Of a stretch of DNA of 39,143 bases, positions 17,114 through 30,366 are shown piece after piece (position 1 is the stretch's first letter; each line of letters begins with the position of its first letter). The position numbers and the translations under genes are program-made. Origin of the DNA: Deltaproteobacteria bacterium (GTDB lineage Bacteria > Myxococcota_A > Polyangia > Nannocystales > Nannocystaceae); assembly GCA_003696955.1 (NCBI GenBank), contig RFGU01000115.1, positions 1-39,143 on the forward strand. Direction: 5' to 3'. Below the pieces are notes generated by a model, which saw nothing but the letters and a program-made list of their open reading frames with translations, made no database searches and was not told where the DNA came from.

Positions 17114-18133
17114 CTAGAAGGCCACGCGCAGGGATCCAGGCCCGAAGCTCATCCGCCTTCCCGCCTTGCGCTTCCGCGCGGAACGGGTTCGGGCCGCATC
17201 GACGGCGAGCAGGACGATCGAGGTTACGAGGAGCGCCCCGCCCACCGCCACGGTGGCTGCGCCCGCCGCCGTGAACTCGTAGAGTTCCGGACAGGTCGCG
17301 GGATCCTTGTCGGAGCCGGCACACTTGCCGTCGAGGGCGAGGAGGGTGGCCCCCGTCGCCACGCCCGCGGCCCCGAGGCCGATGCCCAGGCCCTCGGCCC
17401 AGACCGGGAGCATGCGCTTCTTCGGCGGCGCCTCCTCGGCTGGCTCGTCGCGTGCGGGCGCGGCCAATCCCGGTGGGGCGTAGGGCACCACCACCTCTCG
17501 GTGGTCGTCGTCGAGCAGGATCGTCATGTCGAGGATGCTGTCGGCCGGCGGCGTCGCACCTCCCGTCACCGAACTCGCCGGACGGACGTGGAGGCGGTGG
17601 GCGCCGGCGAGCAGCCCGTCGACCCGGCCGTCGGGAACGAGGCGTTCGTCGACGTACACGACACAGGGAATGCCGCAACGCACCTCGATGGCGTGGGGGC
17701 CCTTGGACTCGAGGTAGGCACGCCGCTGGGCGTAGAACTCCGCCAACGTGGGCCCGAAGATGTCGGCGGGGGGCTCGTCCGGTGCGGCCAGGCGAATGGC
17801 CTCGTGCATGGCCTCCTCGGCCCGGCGCTCGTCGCCGAGGGCGAGGTAGCCGCGGGCGAGGGTCAGGTAGGCGAGGATTCGGGACTTGCGCACGTCGGGT
17901 GCCCCCGCCACCGCGACGCCCCGGGAGGCCACGTCGTCGAGCAGGGCGGCCAGGGCCGGCAGGCCGGTCTCGGGTTCCTCGTTGGCCCGTGCCTCGGCAG
18001 CCTGGATCTCCGCCACGACCGATTGGGTGTCCACGGTGGCCTCCGCGCCCGGTGCCGGATCGGCCGGCAGGGCGCGGGCCGGGGCGAGGGCGAGGGCGGT
18101 CGTCACCAACAAAGTGGTCGCAATGCGTGTCAT
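17114..18133 (-). CDS. Envelope protein with TPR-like N-terminal part and C-terminal membrane helices
   Basis: A 339-residue protein. The ATG at 18133 overlaps the rlmN stop (ATGA), so it is coupled to rlmN. Residues 1-25 are a signal peptide (LLVTTALALAPARALP). Residues 35-130 are helical and TPR-like (RKSRILAYLTLARGYLALGDERRAEEAMHEAIRLAAP). Residues 145-215 are a small beta domain resembling PEGA-type surface domains (HAIEVRCGIPCVVYVDERLVPDGRVDGLLAGAHRLHVRP). Two hydrophobic helices follow (GLGIGLGAAGVATGATLLAL and AATVAVGGALLVTSIVLLAV), with CAGSDKDPATC between them, and then a basic tail. This architecture recurs in myxobacterial proteins without known function. I name no specific role. 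Confidence 0.8.
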   Translation of the reverse strand: MTRIATTLLVTTALALAPARALPADPAPGAEATVDTQSVVAEIQAAEARANEEPETGLPALAALLDDVASRGVAVAGAPDVRKSRILAYLTLARGYLALGDERRAEEAMHEAIRLAAPDEPPADIFGPTLAEFYAQRRAYLESKGPHAIEVRCGIPCVVYVDERLVPDGRVDGLLAGAHRLHVRPASSVTGGATPPADSILDMTILLDDDHREVVVPYAPPGLAAPARDEPAEEAPPKKRMLPVWAEGLGIGLGAAGVATGATLLALDGKCAGSDKDPATCPELYEFTAAGAATVAVGGALLVTSIVLLAVDAARTRSARKRKAGRRMSFGPGSLRVAF

Positions 18134-19296
18134 GGCTTGGGGGGTGGGGGAGCCGCTGCGAGTTGGCCGCAGGCGGCTTCGATGTCGTCGCCCCGCGGCG
18201 TCCGCACGTGGAGCTTGGCGCCCGCCGAACGCACCCACGCGGCGAACCGTTCCACGTCGCCCGCGGTGGGCCGGCGATAGGGGGCATAGGGATGCGGGTT
18301 GAACGGGATGAGGTTCACCTGGCAGCCGAGCCGTCGGGCCATGGCGGCCAGACGTCGGGCGTCGTCCCGCGTGTCGTTCTCGCCCGGGAGCAGCACGTAC
18401 TCCAGGGTGATCCGGCGGCGCTTGGGGGAGGGCACCTTCGCGAGGGCGTCGAACAGCTGCGCGAGGTCGTAGCGCTCGGCGATGGGCATGACCCGGCGTC
18501 GAACGCCGTCCGTCGTCGCGTTCAACGAGACGGCCAGGCCCACCCGTTCGGCAAGACCGTCGCGCGCGAAACGCTCGATCAGGGGCACGATGCCGGCGGT
18601 GGAGACCGTGATGCGCCGGGGCGCGATGCCGTAGGCGTCCTCGTCGGTGAGGATCTCGATGGCCCGCCGCAGGTTGGCGTAGTTGTGCAGGGGCTCCCCC
18701 ATCCCCATGAACACGACGTTCGTGACCCCCCGGCGGTCGCCGGTCTCGGCCAGGAGCGCTCGGACGCGCCGCACCTGCTCGACGATCTCCCAGGCCGCCA
18801 GCATCCGCTCGAAGCCCATGGCCGCCGTGGCGCAGAAGCGGCACGTCAGGGAACACCCGACCATGCTGCTGACGCATTGGGTGTAACCGCGGCCCTCGTT
18901 GGGGATGAGGACCGTCTCGAAGGCATGTCCGTCGTGGGTGCGCAGGAGAAGCTTGCGCGTGCCGTCCTTGGCCTCGCGAACGGCCTCCACCGGCAGGGCG
19001 CCGCACGAAGCCCGCGCGGTCAATGCGACGCGCAGATCCTTGGGCAGGGACGTCATCCCGGCGAAGTCCACGGCTCCGCGCCGGTGGATCCAGCCGAAGA
19101 CCTGCCGGGCGCGGTAGGCCGGGCCTGCGCCCCAGTCGGCCAGGGTCCGTTCCAATTCGTCGACGGGCATGCCGCCGAGGTGGGGCCGTTCGAGTCGCAG
19201 GATGGAGCGACGGGGGGGACGCAGGGGCGGGCGCTGCACCGTGTCGGGGTTGGTCGACCCGACCGATGCCTCCCGCCCGTGCGCCACCGTCGCCAT
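18130..19296 (-). CDS. rlmN: Dual-specificity 23S rRNA/tRNA adenine C2-methyltransferase RlmN
   Basis: A 388-residue radical SAM enzyme. It has the CxxxCxxC cluster CSLTCRFC (Cys148, 152, 155), the downstream VVFMGMGEPLHNY motif, SVSLNATTDG-type strands (here AVSLNATTDGVRRRVMP), NLIPFNPHP and the C-terminal GDDIEAACGQL carrying the catalytic Cys. It methylates C2 of A2503 in 23S rRNA and A37 in some tRNAs, using two SAM and a methyl-Cys intermediate. The ATG at 19296 gives an N-terminal extension of about 35 residues over typical RlmN; the open frame beyond it overlaps ndk. It sits 10 bases after ndk and is coupled to the next gene by ATGA, so ndk-rlmN-envelope protein form one operon. Confidence 0.95.
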   Translation of the reverse strand: MATVAHGREASVGSTNPDTVQRPPLRPPRRSILRLERPHLGGMPVDELERTLADWGAGPAYRARQVFGWIHRRGAVDFAGMTSLPKDLRVALTARASCGALPVEAVREAKDGTRKLLLRTHDGHAFETVLIPNEGRGYTQCVSSMVGCSLTCRFCATAAMGFERMLAAWEIVEQVRRVRALLAETGDRRGVTNVVFMGMGEPLHNYANLRRAIEILTDEDAYGIAPRRITVSTAGIVPLIERFARDGLAERVGLAVSLNATTDGVRRRVMPIAERYDLAQLFDALAKVPSPKRRRITLEYVLLPGENDTRDDARRLAAMARRLGCQVNLIPFNPHPYAPYRRPTAGDVERFAAWVRSAGAKLHVRTPRGDDIEAACGQLAAAPPPPKP

Positions 19297-19306
19297 CACC
19301 GTGCGC

Positions 19307-19726
19307 TCACAGTCCCGACAGCTCGAGCCCGCTGAAGAAGAAGCCGACCTCGAACGCGGCCGTCTCCGGGGCGTCCGATCCGTGGCAGGCGTTGCGCTCG
19401 ATGTTCGTGCCGAAGTCTCCCCGGATGGTGCCCTTGGGCGCCTTGGTGGCGTCGGTGGGGCCCATGAGGTCGCGCCACTTGGCGATGGCACCTTCGGCCT
19501 CGAGCACCATGGCCACGATGGGGCCTTCGGTCATGAACGCAACGAGATCCCCGAAGAAGGGGCGCTCGGCGTGGACGTGGTAGAAGGCCTTGGCCTGCTC
19601 GGCCGAAAGGCGCAGTCGCTTCATGGCCACGACGCGCAACCCGGATTCCTGGATCCGGGAGATGATGGCACCTTCGAGGTGCTTGGCCGTGGCGTCCGGT
19701 TTGATCAGGGCAAGGGTACGTTCCAT
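19307..19726 (-). CDS. ndk: Nucleoside diphosphate kinase
   Basis: A 139-residue protein of standard Ndk length. It begins [11 protein letters not shown], the family signature. The catalytic histidine is His115 in [13 protein letters not shown]. Other hallmarks are [29 protein letters not shown] text (here VLEAEGAI) and GTIRGDFG. It transfers the gamma-phosphate of ATP to NDPs through phospho-His and balances NTP/dNTP pools. It is the first gene of the ndk-rlmN operon, divergent from dnaE. A TGC-TAGGGT extended -10 candidate lies about 55 bases upstream. Confidence 0.97.
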   Translation of the reverse strand: MERTLALIKPDATAKHLEGAIISRIQESGLRVVAMKRLRLSAEQAKAFYHVHAERPFFGDLVAFMTEGPIVAMVLEAEGAIAKWRDLMGPTDATKAPKGTIRGDFGTNIERNACHGSDAPETAAFEVGFFFSGLELSGL

Positions 19727-19780
19727 GGGTGTCTTTCGTCCTGGTGTCGGTGCGGCGGACGGGCCGCCGAAGCGGCGCGG

Positions 19781-19789
19781 ACCCTAGCA
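19781..19789 (-). promoter_or_regulatory. Candidate extended -10 for ndk
   Basis: TGC-TAGGGT on the minus strand, 54 bases before the ndk ATG. It fits the TGnTAnnnT pattern. No clear -35. Confidence 0.3.
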
Positions 19790-19835
19790 GAATCGTCCTT
19801 GGTTCGCCTTCCGTGCGGCAAGGGGGGGGACGTCG

Positions 19836-19862
19836 GGCGTGTGCGCCCTGCGCGCACACGCC
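19836..19862. repeat. Perfect 11-bp inverted repeat in the ndk-dnaE divergent intergenic region
   Basis: GGCGTGTGCGC (19836-19846) and GCGCACACGCC (19852-19862) flank CCTGC. It is not followed by T-runs on either strand and lies upstream of both divergent genes. An operator-like site or a leader hairpin is more likely than a terminator. Confidence 0.5.
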
Positions 19863-19964
19863 GTGGGGCAGATCTTCCTTCCCGTGGCTCGGGACGCGGC
19901 CGCAAACCCGCATCGGGGCGCCGTCGTCGGGCGCTTGCGGCCTGCGGGGCGCGAAGTCCCCCGG

Positions 19965-19970
19965 TAGGAT
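19965..19970 (+). promoter_or_regulatory. Candidate -10 element for dnaE, close to the start codon
   Basis: TAGGAT ends 8 bases before the dnaE ATG, so transcription would begin within 1-2 bases of the start codon (a nearly leaderless mRNA). The AGGA in it could alternatively act as a Shine-Dalgarno with 9 bases spacing. Confidence 0.3.
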
Positions 19971-19978
19971 CGCGGGCC

Positions 19979-23623
<3,645 letters not shown>

Positions 23624-23668
23624 TCGGGAGCCGTGCGGCGGGCGGCCGCGGGGCACGGGGGCAACCCG

Positions 23669-24949
<1,281 letters not shown>

Positions 24950-25118
24950 GGCGGCATCTTCGGCCCATGCCCGCCGCGGCGTCAACGCACGACCGGGCCC
25001 GCACCGCCCTCGAAGACCCGAACACCCGGCGGGCGGTCACGAATCGCCGTTCGAGCCGGGTTGCACGGATGCCGGCTTGCGGCATGGACGGGCAAGGGCG
25101 CGGAGCCGGGCGGGGGTG

Positions 25119-25124
25119 TATGGT
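25119..25124 (+). promoter_or_regulatory. Candidate -10 element for trpE, close to the start codon
   Basis: TATGGT ends 8 bases before the GTG at 25133, and there is no Shine-Dalgarno in the gap. A leaderless or near-leaderless trpE mRNA is suggested. I see no Trp-rich leader peptide or attenuator. Confidence 0.3.
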
Positions 25125-25132
25125 CCCCCTCC

Positions 25133-26710
25133 GTGCGCATCGTCCCCGACCGCGCCACCTTCGAGCGCCTCGCAGCCGGTGGGACGGTCCCCCTCGCGGC
25201 GACCCTGCTGGCCGATGCGCTCACCCCGGTGCAGGCCTATGCCCGCCTTGCGGAGGCCCATCCCCACGTCTCGCTGCTCGAATCGGTCGAGATCGGGGAG
25301 CGCTGGGGCCGCTACAGCGTGGTGGCGGCGGGGGGCCGCCTTCGTCTGGTGGCGGCGCTTTCGGCGGGCGACGAGCCCGTACTCGAGGTCACCGCCCCGC
25401 CGGGCGCGGATCTGCCGGCGGGACTCGGTGGCATGGCGCCGCTTGCGGCGGTCGAGGCGGTGGTCGATGCGCTCGCCGCCGCGCCCGGGGCCGACACCCT
25501 CCACGCCGATCTCCCCCGGTTCTGGGGCGGTCTCGTGGGCGCCTTCGGGCACGACTTCGTCCGCCTCGTCGAGCGGCTGCCGCGCCCCGACGCGACGGCG
25601 CCCGCCGTGTTGTTCGACCTGGCCGCCACCGACGTCGCGGTCGTCTTCGACAACCTCACCGGACTCGTCCATGTCGTGGCTCCCGCCTCGGCGCGGCTCG
25701 AAGGTGGTGTGGACACCGCCTACGACGCCGCCTGCCGGCGCATCGTGGACACGTCCCGCCGCCTGTCGACGCTCACCGGGGCCGTGCGCCTTTCGGCCCT
25801 CGGCCGTCCCGAGCAGGCGCCGCCCCTGTTCGGAGCCCGCCGCTGCGTGCCTCCGGAGGCGTACCTCGACGCCGTCGCGCGGGCCCGCGGCTACATCGAG
25901 GCGGGCGACATCTTCCAGGTGGTGCTCGCCCAGGCCTTCGAGGCCGACCGCGGCAACGTCGCGCCCCTCGATCTGTACCGGGTCCTGCGCGTGACGAACC
26001 CGGCGCCCTACATGTTCCTGGTCCCGACGCGCGGTCCCACGTTGGTCGGAGCGTCGCCCGAGGTCCTGGTGCGGGTGGAGTCGCCGCGGGCGGGGCGTCG
26101 CATCGTCGTGCGGCCCATCGCTGGGACTCGGCCACGGGGCGGGACCTTCGACGAGGACGTGCGCCTCGAGGCCGAGCTGCGGGCCGATCCCAAGGAACGG
26201 GCCGAGCACACCATGCTCGTGGATCTGGCGCGCAACGACGTGGGGCGCGTGGCGAGGTCCGGGACGGTGGAGGTCACCGAGCGCTTCGTCGTCGAGCGCT
26301 ACGCCCGTGTCATGCACCTGGTCTCCGAGGTGACCGGCATCCTCGCGGACGGCAAGGGCCCCTTGGACGCCCTGCGGGCCACGTTTCCCGCCGGCACGTT
26401 GAGCGGTGCCCCCAAGGTTCGTGCCCTCGAGATCGTCGACGAACTCGAGGCCGGCCCCCGGGGCTACTACGGGGGGGCCGTGGGGTACGTCGGCTACGAC
26501 GGGGCCGCGGACTTCGCCATCGCGATTCGCACCGCCGAGGTCGAAGACGGCACGATTCGGGTGCGCGCCGGCGCCGGCGTGGTCTACGACTCGAGCCCCG
26601 CCGCCGAGGACCGGGAGTGCTGCAACAAGGCCAGTGCGCTGCTGCGAGCCGTCGAGCTTGCGCGCACCCTCTCGCCCGTGGACGCTCCGAACCGGGAGGA
26701 TTCGCCGTGA
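25133..26710 (+). CDS. trpE: Anthranilate synthase component I
   Basis: A 525-residue chorismate-utilising enzyme. The regulatory N-terminal domain has LLES (48-51) followed ten residues later by Ser62, the known tryptophan feedback-binding motif, so Trp inhibition is expected. The catalytic domain has YIEAGDIFQVVLAQ, PIAGTRPRGGTFDED, HTMLVDLARNDVGRV, the FPAGTLSGAPKVRALEIVDELE segment and RGYYGGAVGYVGYDG. With TrpG it makes anthranilate from chorismate, the first committed step of tryptophan synthesis. The GTG at 25133 gives the standard N-terminus. It overlaps trpG by GTGA. No trpD/C/B/A are in the window. Confidence 0.96.
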   Translation: MRIVPDRATFERLAAGGTVPLAATLLADALTPVQAYARLAEAHPHVSLLESVEIGERWGRYSVVAAGGRLRLVAALSAGDEPVLEVTAPPGADLPAGLGGMAPLAAVEAVVDALAAAPGADTLHADLPRFWGGLVGAFGHDFVRLVERLPRPDATAPAVLFDLAATDVAVVFDNLTGLVHVVAPASARLEGGVDTAYDAACRRIVDTSRRLSTLTGAVRLSALGRPEQAPPLFGARRCVPPEAYLDAVARARGYIEAGDIFQVVLAQAFEADRGNVAPLDLYRVLRVTNPAPYMFLVPTRGPTLVGASPEVLVRVESPRAGRRIVVRPIAGTRPRGGTFDEDVRLEAELRADPKERAEHTMLVDLARNDVGRVARSGTVEVTERFVVERYARVMHLVSEVTGILADGKGPLDALRATFPAGTLSGAPKVRALEIVDELEAGPRGYYGGAVGYVGYDGAADFAIAIRTAEVEDGTIRVRAGAGVVYDSSPAAEDRECCNKASALLRAVELARTLSPVDAPNREDSP

Positions 26711-27369
26711 ACGCATCGACGGCCCCCCCCGCGCTGCATCCTGCAGCCGAACGTTTCGAGCCGAGCACGGCCCACCGGGGCGCGTTCGTGCTCGTCGTCG
26801 ACAACTACGACTCGTTCACGTTCAACCTGGTGCAGTACCTCTTGGAACTCGGCGCGGTGGTGGACGTGGTGCGCAACGACCGGATCACGGCCGAAGAGAT
26901 CGAGGCCAGTGGGGCAAGTCACGTGCTCCTTTCGCCGGGGCCGGGACGCCCCGAGGAGAGCCGGGCGACGTGGGATTGGGCCCAACGGGCCGTCCGCGGC
27001 AGCGCGATCCCGACCCTCGGCGTGTGCCTCGGCCATCAGGCGATCTGCGGCGTCGCCGGCGCCCGCGTGGGCCGCGCCGAGCGGATCATGCACGGCAAGA
27101 CGAGCCCCGTGGTCCACGACGGTGCGGGGATCTTCGCCGGGCTGCCGTCGCCCTTCGCGGCGACCCGCTACCACTCCCTCATCGTCGATCCCGACACGTT
27201 GCCGGCCGAACTCCGTGCGGTGGCGACCACGCCCGAAGGGGAGTTGATGGCCGTGGCCCACGCACACAGGCCCGTGGTCGGCGTCCAGTTCCATCCCGAG
27301 TCGATCCTCTCGGACCACGGCCACCGTCTGCTCGAGAACTTCCTGGACATGTCGGGTAGGCCGGGGTAG
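26707..27369 (+). CDS. trpG: Anthranilate synthase component II (glutamine amidotransferase)
   Basis: A 220-residue class I amidotransferase beginning with the GTG of the GTGA overlap with trpE. Motifs are VVDNYDSFTFNLVQYL, SPGPGRPEE, the nucleophile Cys107 in LGVCLGHQAI, the HGKTS loop and the catalytic His-Glu pair in VGVQFHPESIL. It supplies ammonia from glutamine to TrpE and may also serve as the amidotransferase of PABA synthase (PabA), as in several bacteria. It has an extra N-terminal stretch of about 25 residues before the first strand. A small hairpin (AGGCC/GGCCT, 27373-27388) follows the stop. Confidence 0.95.
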   Translation: MNASTAPPALHPAAERFEPSTAHRGAFVLVVDNYDSFTFNLVQYLLELGAVVDVVRNDRITAEEIEASGASHVLLSPGPGRPEESRATWDWAQRAVRGSAIPTLGVCLGHQAICGVAGARVGRAERIMHGKTSPVVHDGAGIFAGLPSPFAATRYHSLIVDPDTLPAELRAVATTPEGELMAVAHAHRPVVGVQFHPESILSDHGHRLLENFLDMSGRPG

Positions 27370-27464
27370 GGGAGGCCGCCGCAGGCCTTCGGGCGTCCGC
27401 CGACGGGCCTCTTCGGGGGACGGTGTGTGCCGTATCGCGTCTGCCAAGATGCGCCGCAAATGCC

Positions 27465-28076
27465 ATGATGGATGGCGTGACGTCCGCGGCACACGCCCGT
27501 TCCGACCCATCGCCCCTCATCCGGGCCCGGGCGACCCAGGAGCTGCTCGCCGGCCTCGACGACTTCGAGGGCGGACTGTTCGAGCGGGTGGTGGCGCGGG
27601 CGGGACCGGACGTGGTCGCCGCCATCGAGGCCGCCCATCCGACGACGTGGATCCCCGTCCGCCAGAGCGCTCGGGTCGTCCTGGCGGCGGTCGAGGAACT
27701 CGGGACGGAGCGGGCGCCCAAGCTTTGGCGCTACTTCTTCGCGCGCCGGTTCGGGCGCTCGCCCCTCATGCGGGGGCTCGTGGGAGGTACGGTCCGGATC
27801 CTCGGGGTGACGCCGCGCTCCCTCTTCAAGCACGTGGGACGCATCGTGGACGGGACGTATCGCAACCTCGGGCGGACCGAGGTCTCGTTCCCGGAGGAAC
27901 GCATGGCGCGCGTGCTGCTCCTCGACGTGCATCCGGAGATGCTCGAGATCTCCGACTACTTCCTGGCGTTGGCGGGGGCCCTCGAGGGCTTCTGCGAAAT
28001 CGTGGGGGAGGACGGGAGCACGGAGGTGACCGTGGACGCGTCCGGGGGGCGGGTCCGCTTCGAAACCCGCTGGTAG
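27465..28076 (+). CDS. DUF2378-like (TIGR02265-like) protein
   Basis: A 203-residue soluble protein; ATG codons at 27465 and 27468 and a GTG at 27477 are all possible starts. Its layout resembles the myxobacterial TIGR02265/DUF2378 family: FERVVARAG near the front, a central helical part (PLMRGLVGGTVRILGVTPRSLFKHVGRIVDGTYRNLGRTEV) and a closing beta segment (GFCEIVGEDGSTEVTVDASGGRVRFETRW) ending in Trp. Members are abundant in Myxococcus, and their role is not established. The likeness is by pattern only, so the family label is tentative. It stands 95 bases after trpG and has no obvious functional link to it. Confidence 0.65.
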   Translation: MMDGVTSAAHARSDPSPLIRARATQELLAGLDDFEGGLFERVVARAGPDVVAAIEAAHPTTWIPVRQSARVVLAAVEELGTERAPKLWRYFFARRFGRSPLMRGLVGGTVRILGVTPRSLFKHVGRIVDGTYRNLGRTEVSFPEERMARVLLLDVHPEMLEISDYFLALAGALEGFCEIVGEDGSTEVTVDASGGRVRFETRW

Positions 28077-28241
28077 GGGGGCGTCGCGGCGCCGGGGAAC
28101 GCCGTCGGGCTCGCCCATGGACCCTCGGGATGCCGGATCGGACCCGAGAGCCGGGGGCCGCCCTGGGAGATCGTTGCGAAGTGCGGGGGAGCGGGGCTCC
28201 AGGTAGGGTAAGGTGGTCTGGTGTGGTTTGCTGTGTGTTTT

Positions 28242-28273
28242 TTGCCTACATGTAGGATACCGAACTACAGTTC
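28242..28273 (+). promoter_or_regulatory. Promoter-like AT-rich island with a perfect 12-bp palindrome
   Basis: CCTACATGTAGG (28245-28256) is a perfect palindrome in the most AT-rich stretch of the window. It overlaps TTGCCT (28242-28247, -35-like) and TAGGAT (28253-28258, -10-like). A second -10-like TACAGT (28266-28271) lies 18 bases after TTGCCT. GAAC-TACA-GTTC (28262-28273) is another small inverted repeat. This looks like a regulated promoter for the 55-residue gene at 28347. Confidence 0.45.
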
Positions 28274-28346
28274 CGATGCGCCCCATGGCGGGCGCTCTCC
28301 TGCCAGCCAACGCGACGACCACCTCCTCCACGAAAGGCACCCGTTC

Positions 28347-28514
28347 ATGCGCTACTTCCGCTTCGGCTACCGCTCCCTCGAAGAGTTCCAACGCGAGGTC
28401 CTGTTCGACGGCCCCGAACTGGCCCCGGACGAACTCGAGATGCTCCAGGAACTCGAACTCGAGCACGACCCGTGGGACGAACGCCGGATCGCCCGCGGGC
28501 GTCGTTGGGACTGA
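28347..28514 (+). CDS. Small acidic protein of unknown function (55 aa)
   Basis: A 55-residue protein beginning MRYFRFGYRSLEEFQREVLF and ending GRRWD. It is strongly acidic in the middle (ELAPDELEMLQELELEHDPWDE), mostly helical, and has no signal peptide or membrane helix. Start ATG 28347 has GAAAGG about 9 bases upstream. Evidence that it is real: the codon third positions are GC-rich as in neighbouring genes, an AT-rich promoter-like island with a palindrome lies about 90 bases upstream, and a 14-bp hairpin follows the stop by 12 bases. The frame is open further upstream to 28221, but that part includes the promoter-like region. I do not recognise a family. Confidence 0.65.
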   Translation: MRYFRFGYRSLEEFQREVLFDGPELAPDELEMLQELELEHDPWDERRIARGRRWD

Positions 28515-28526
28515 GGGCAAGGCAAG

Positions 28527-28559
28527 GCCGCGTCCACGACCGCACGTCGTGGGCGCGGC
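28527..28559 (+). terminator. Strong stem-loop after the 55-residue gene
   Basis: Positions 28527-28540 pair with 28546-28559 over 14 bp (GCCGCG and CCACGAC arms, one T-G wobble) around a CGCAC loop. No T-run follows. It probably terminates or protects the 3' end of the small gene's mRNA. Confidence 0.55.
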
Positions 28560-28566
28560 TCGGGCG

Positions 28567-28575
28567 TGCTACCTT
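28567..28575 (+). promoter_or_regulatory. Candidate extended -10 for the FG-GAP lipoprotein
   Basis: TGC-TACCTT ends 6 bases before the ATG at 28582, and no Shine-Dalgarno lies between. A leaderless mRNA is suggested. Confidence 0.35.
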
Positions 28576-28581
28576 CGGTCC

Positions 28582-30339
28582 ATGGAAGGGGATTCACTAC
28601 AATATGCACGTATTCATCCGCGCCGACCTGCGTTCCTCGCCGTAGCATGGCTGCTCGCCGGAGCGTGCGTCGGCGATAGCGAAGGCTCCACGGTCGGACT
28701 CTCTGCCACCGGCACGGCATCGACCGGTGCGGGACCGGCGAGTGCCACGGAGACGAGCGGCGCCACGACCCAGGGGACCGGCACGGCGGGCACCGCCTCG
28801 ACCACCGGGACCGGCGGGGCGACCGGAGCCACGGAAGCGACGGACGGCACCGGGGGCACGAACGGATGCCCCGGCATCTGCTTCGACGTGGGCGTCGGCA
28901 CGGCGGGGATCGACATGGGGGTGCCGCCGCCGTCGTGCAAGGTCGTCGACGGCATGGACGCGGTGGGCGACTGCACGGACAAGGCGCCCCCCGACGCGTT
29001 CGAACCCGAGACCCAGTGGGACTTCACGGGGCCAGCGGGCTTTTCGTGGTCCATCGTGACGCCCCTGGTGGCCAATCTCACCGACGACAACGACGACGGC
29101 GAGATCGACCTGTGCGACGTGCCGGACGTCGTGGTCGTGGCCGGGCCCGAGGTGCTGAGCGACACGGCACCGAGCCGGCTCTACGTCCTCGACGGCGCCA
29201 CGGGCACGCCGCACTTCTTCGCTCCGCAGCTCGTGCAGTTCGCGGCCACGCCGGCCATCGGCGACATCGACGGCGATCTGCTGCCCGAGATCGTGACCGT
29301 CGGCCCCGCAGGTGCATTTCAACTCGTCGCCTTCGAGCACGACGGGACCGTCAAGTGGAACTCGACGTTCACCTGGACCTCGGCCCAATCGAGCGCCGTG
29401 GCGCTCGCCGACGTAGATGCCGACGGAGACGTCGAGATCATCGCCGGGACGAACCTGCTGGACCACGAGGGCAACCTCGTCTGGTCGAATCCGGGGGATA
29501 CGACCTACAGCGCCTCCACGGCGGCCGATCTCGACGACGACGGCCAACTCGAGATTCTCACCGCGGCGGGTGTGTTCCGGGCCGACGGCTCGACGTACTT
29601 CACGTACCCCGGCGTGAGCGGTTGGGCCCATCCCCAGGTCGCGGACCTCGACGACGACGGTCTGCCGGAGGTGCTGCTCTCGACGAACTCGGGGTTCATG
29701 CTCTTCGAGCACGACGGCACCCTCGTCTACGGTCCCCTAGCGCCCACCGGGGCGACCTTCGACTGGAACCGGCCGATCAACGTCCACAACATGGACGACG
29801 ATCCCTCGGCCGAGTTCGGGGCCGCCGATCCGTCCCACTACGCCATCTACGACGGCGACGGCAGCATCGTGTGGCAGAAGGACATCATCGACACGAGCGG
29901 CCAGGCGGGCGGTACGGCCTTCGACTTCATCGGCAAGGGGTCGGCCCAGGCCATCTATGCAGACGAGCAGACGGTGTGGGTCTTCGACGACATGGGCAAC
30001 GTGCTCATGAGCGTGCCGCACCTTTCCGGCACCGTGATCGAGTACCCGACGGTGGCCGACATCGACAACGACGGTTCGGCCGAACTGCTCGTCGTCTCGA
30101 ACGCCATGTGGTGGCAGGGCACCCCGGTGCCCTTCACGGTTCGGGCGATCCGGGACGTGCAGGACCGGTGGGTACAGGCCCGCCGGATCTGGAACCAGCA
30201 CACCTACCACGTGACCAACGTGCGCGAGGACGGGACGATCCCGCAGTTCGAGCCCAAGCACTGGACCCTGCTCAACACCTTCCGCACCCAGGCGCAGATC
30301 GAGGACGGCGGCGTGTGCAAGCCCAAGCCGGAGGGCTGA
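28582..30339 (+). CDS. FG-GAP/VCBS-repeat surface lipoprotein
   Basis: A 585-residue protein. A signal peptide ends LLAGAC (Cys about residue 29, lipobox-like). It is followed by a Thr/Gly/Ala/Ser spacer of about 60 residues, then a Cys-bearing segment (CPGICFDVGVGTAG, PPSC). The rest is a beta-propeller built from FG-GAP/VCBS-type repeats with calcium-loop motifs: IGDIDGDLLPEIV, LADVDADGDVEIIAG, AADLDDDGQLEILT, VADLDDDGLPEVLL and VADIDNDGSAELLVV. The C-terminus (RRIWNQHTYHVTNVREDGTIP...TFRTQAQIE) is a conserved ending in this type of protein. Such proteins are surface-exposed and bind calcium and often other macromolecules. The ATG at 28582 is closely preceded by a -10-like element. It is convergent with bioB. 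Confidence 0.85.
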   Translation: MEGDSLQYARIHPRRPAFLAVAWLLAGACVGDSEGSTVGLSATGTASTGAGPASATETSGATTQGTGTAGTASTTGTGGATGATEATDGTGGTNGCPGICFDVGVGTAGIDMGVPPPSCKVVDGMDAVGDCTDKAPPDAFEPETQWDFTGPAGFSWSIVTPLVANLTDDNDDGEIDLCDVPDVVVVAGPEVLSDTAPSRLYVLDGATGTPHFFAPQLVQFAATPAIGDIDGDLLPEIVTVGPAGAFQLVAFEHDGTVKWNSTFTWTSAQSSAVALADVDADGDVEIIAGTNLLDHEGNLVWSNPGDTTYSASTAADLDDDGQLEILTAAGVFRADGSTYFTYPGVSGWAHPQVADLDDDGLPEVLLSTNSGFMLFEHDGTLVYGPLAPTGATFDWNRPINVHNMDDDPSAEFGAADPSHYAIYDGDGSIVWQKDIIDTSGQAGGTAFDFIGKGSAQAIYADEQTVWVFDDMGNVLMSVPHLSGTVIEYPTVADIDNDGSAELLVVSNAMWWQGTPVPFTVRAIRDVQDRWVQARRIWNQHTYHVTNVREDGTIPQFEPKHWTLLNTFRTQAQIEDGGVCKPKPEG

Positions 30340-30366
30340 CGGGCCTCGCCCCCCTCCACCGGGCGG

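Noticed and set aside
23631..23658. CCGTGC/GCACGG stem between dnaE and glyA
   Set aside because: Only 6 bp with a 16-base loop and no T-run; expected by chance at this GC content.
24950..25132. Possible trp attenuator or leader peptide before trpE
   Set aside because: No short ORF with clustered Trp codons and no alternative hairpins with a T-run; a close -10-like element argues against a leader.
28188..28200. GGAGC-GGG-GCTCC small hairpin upstream of the small gene
   Set aside because: Very short stem in G-rich sequence, over 100 bases from the preceding stop, no T-run.
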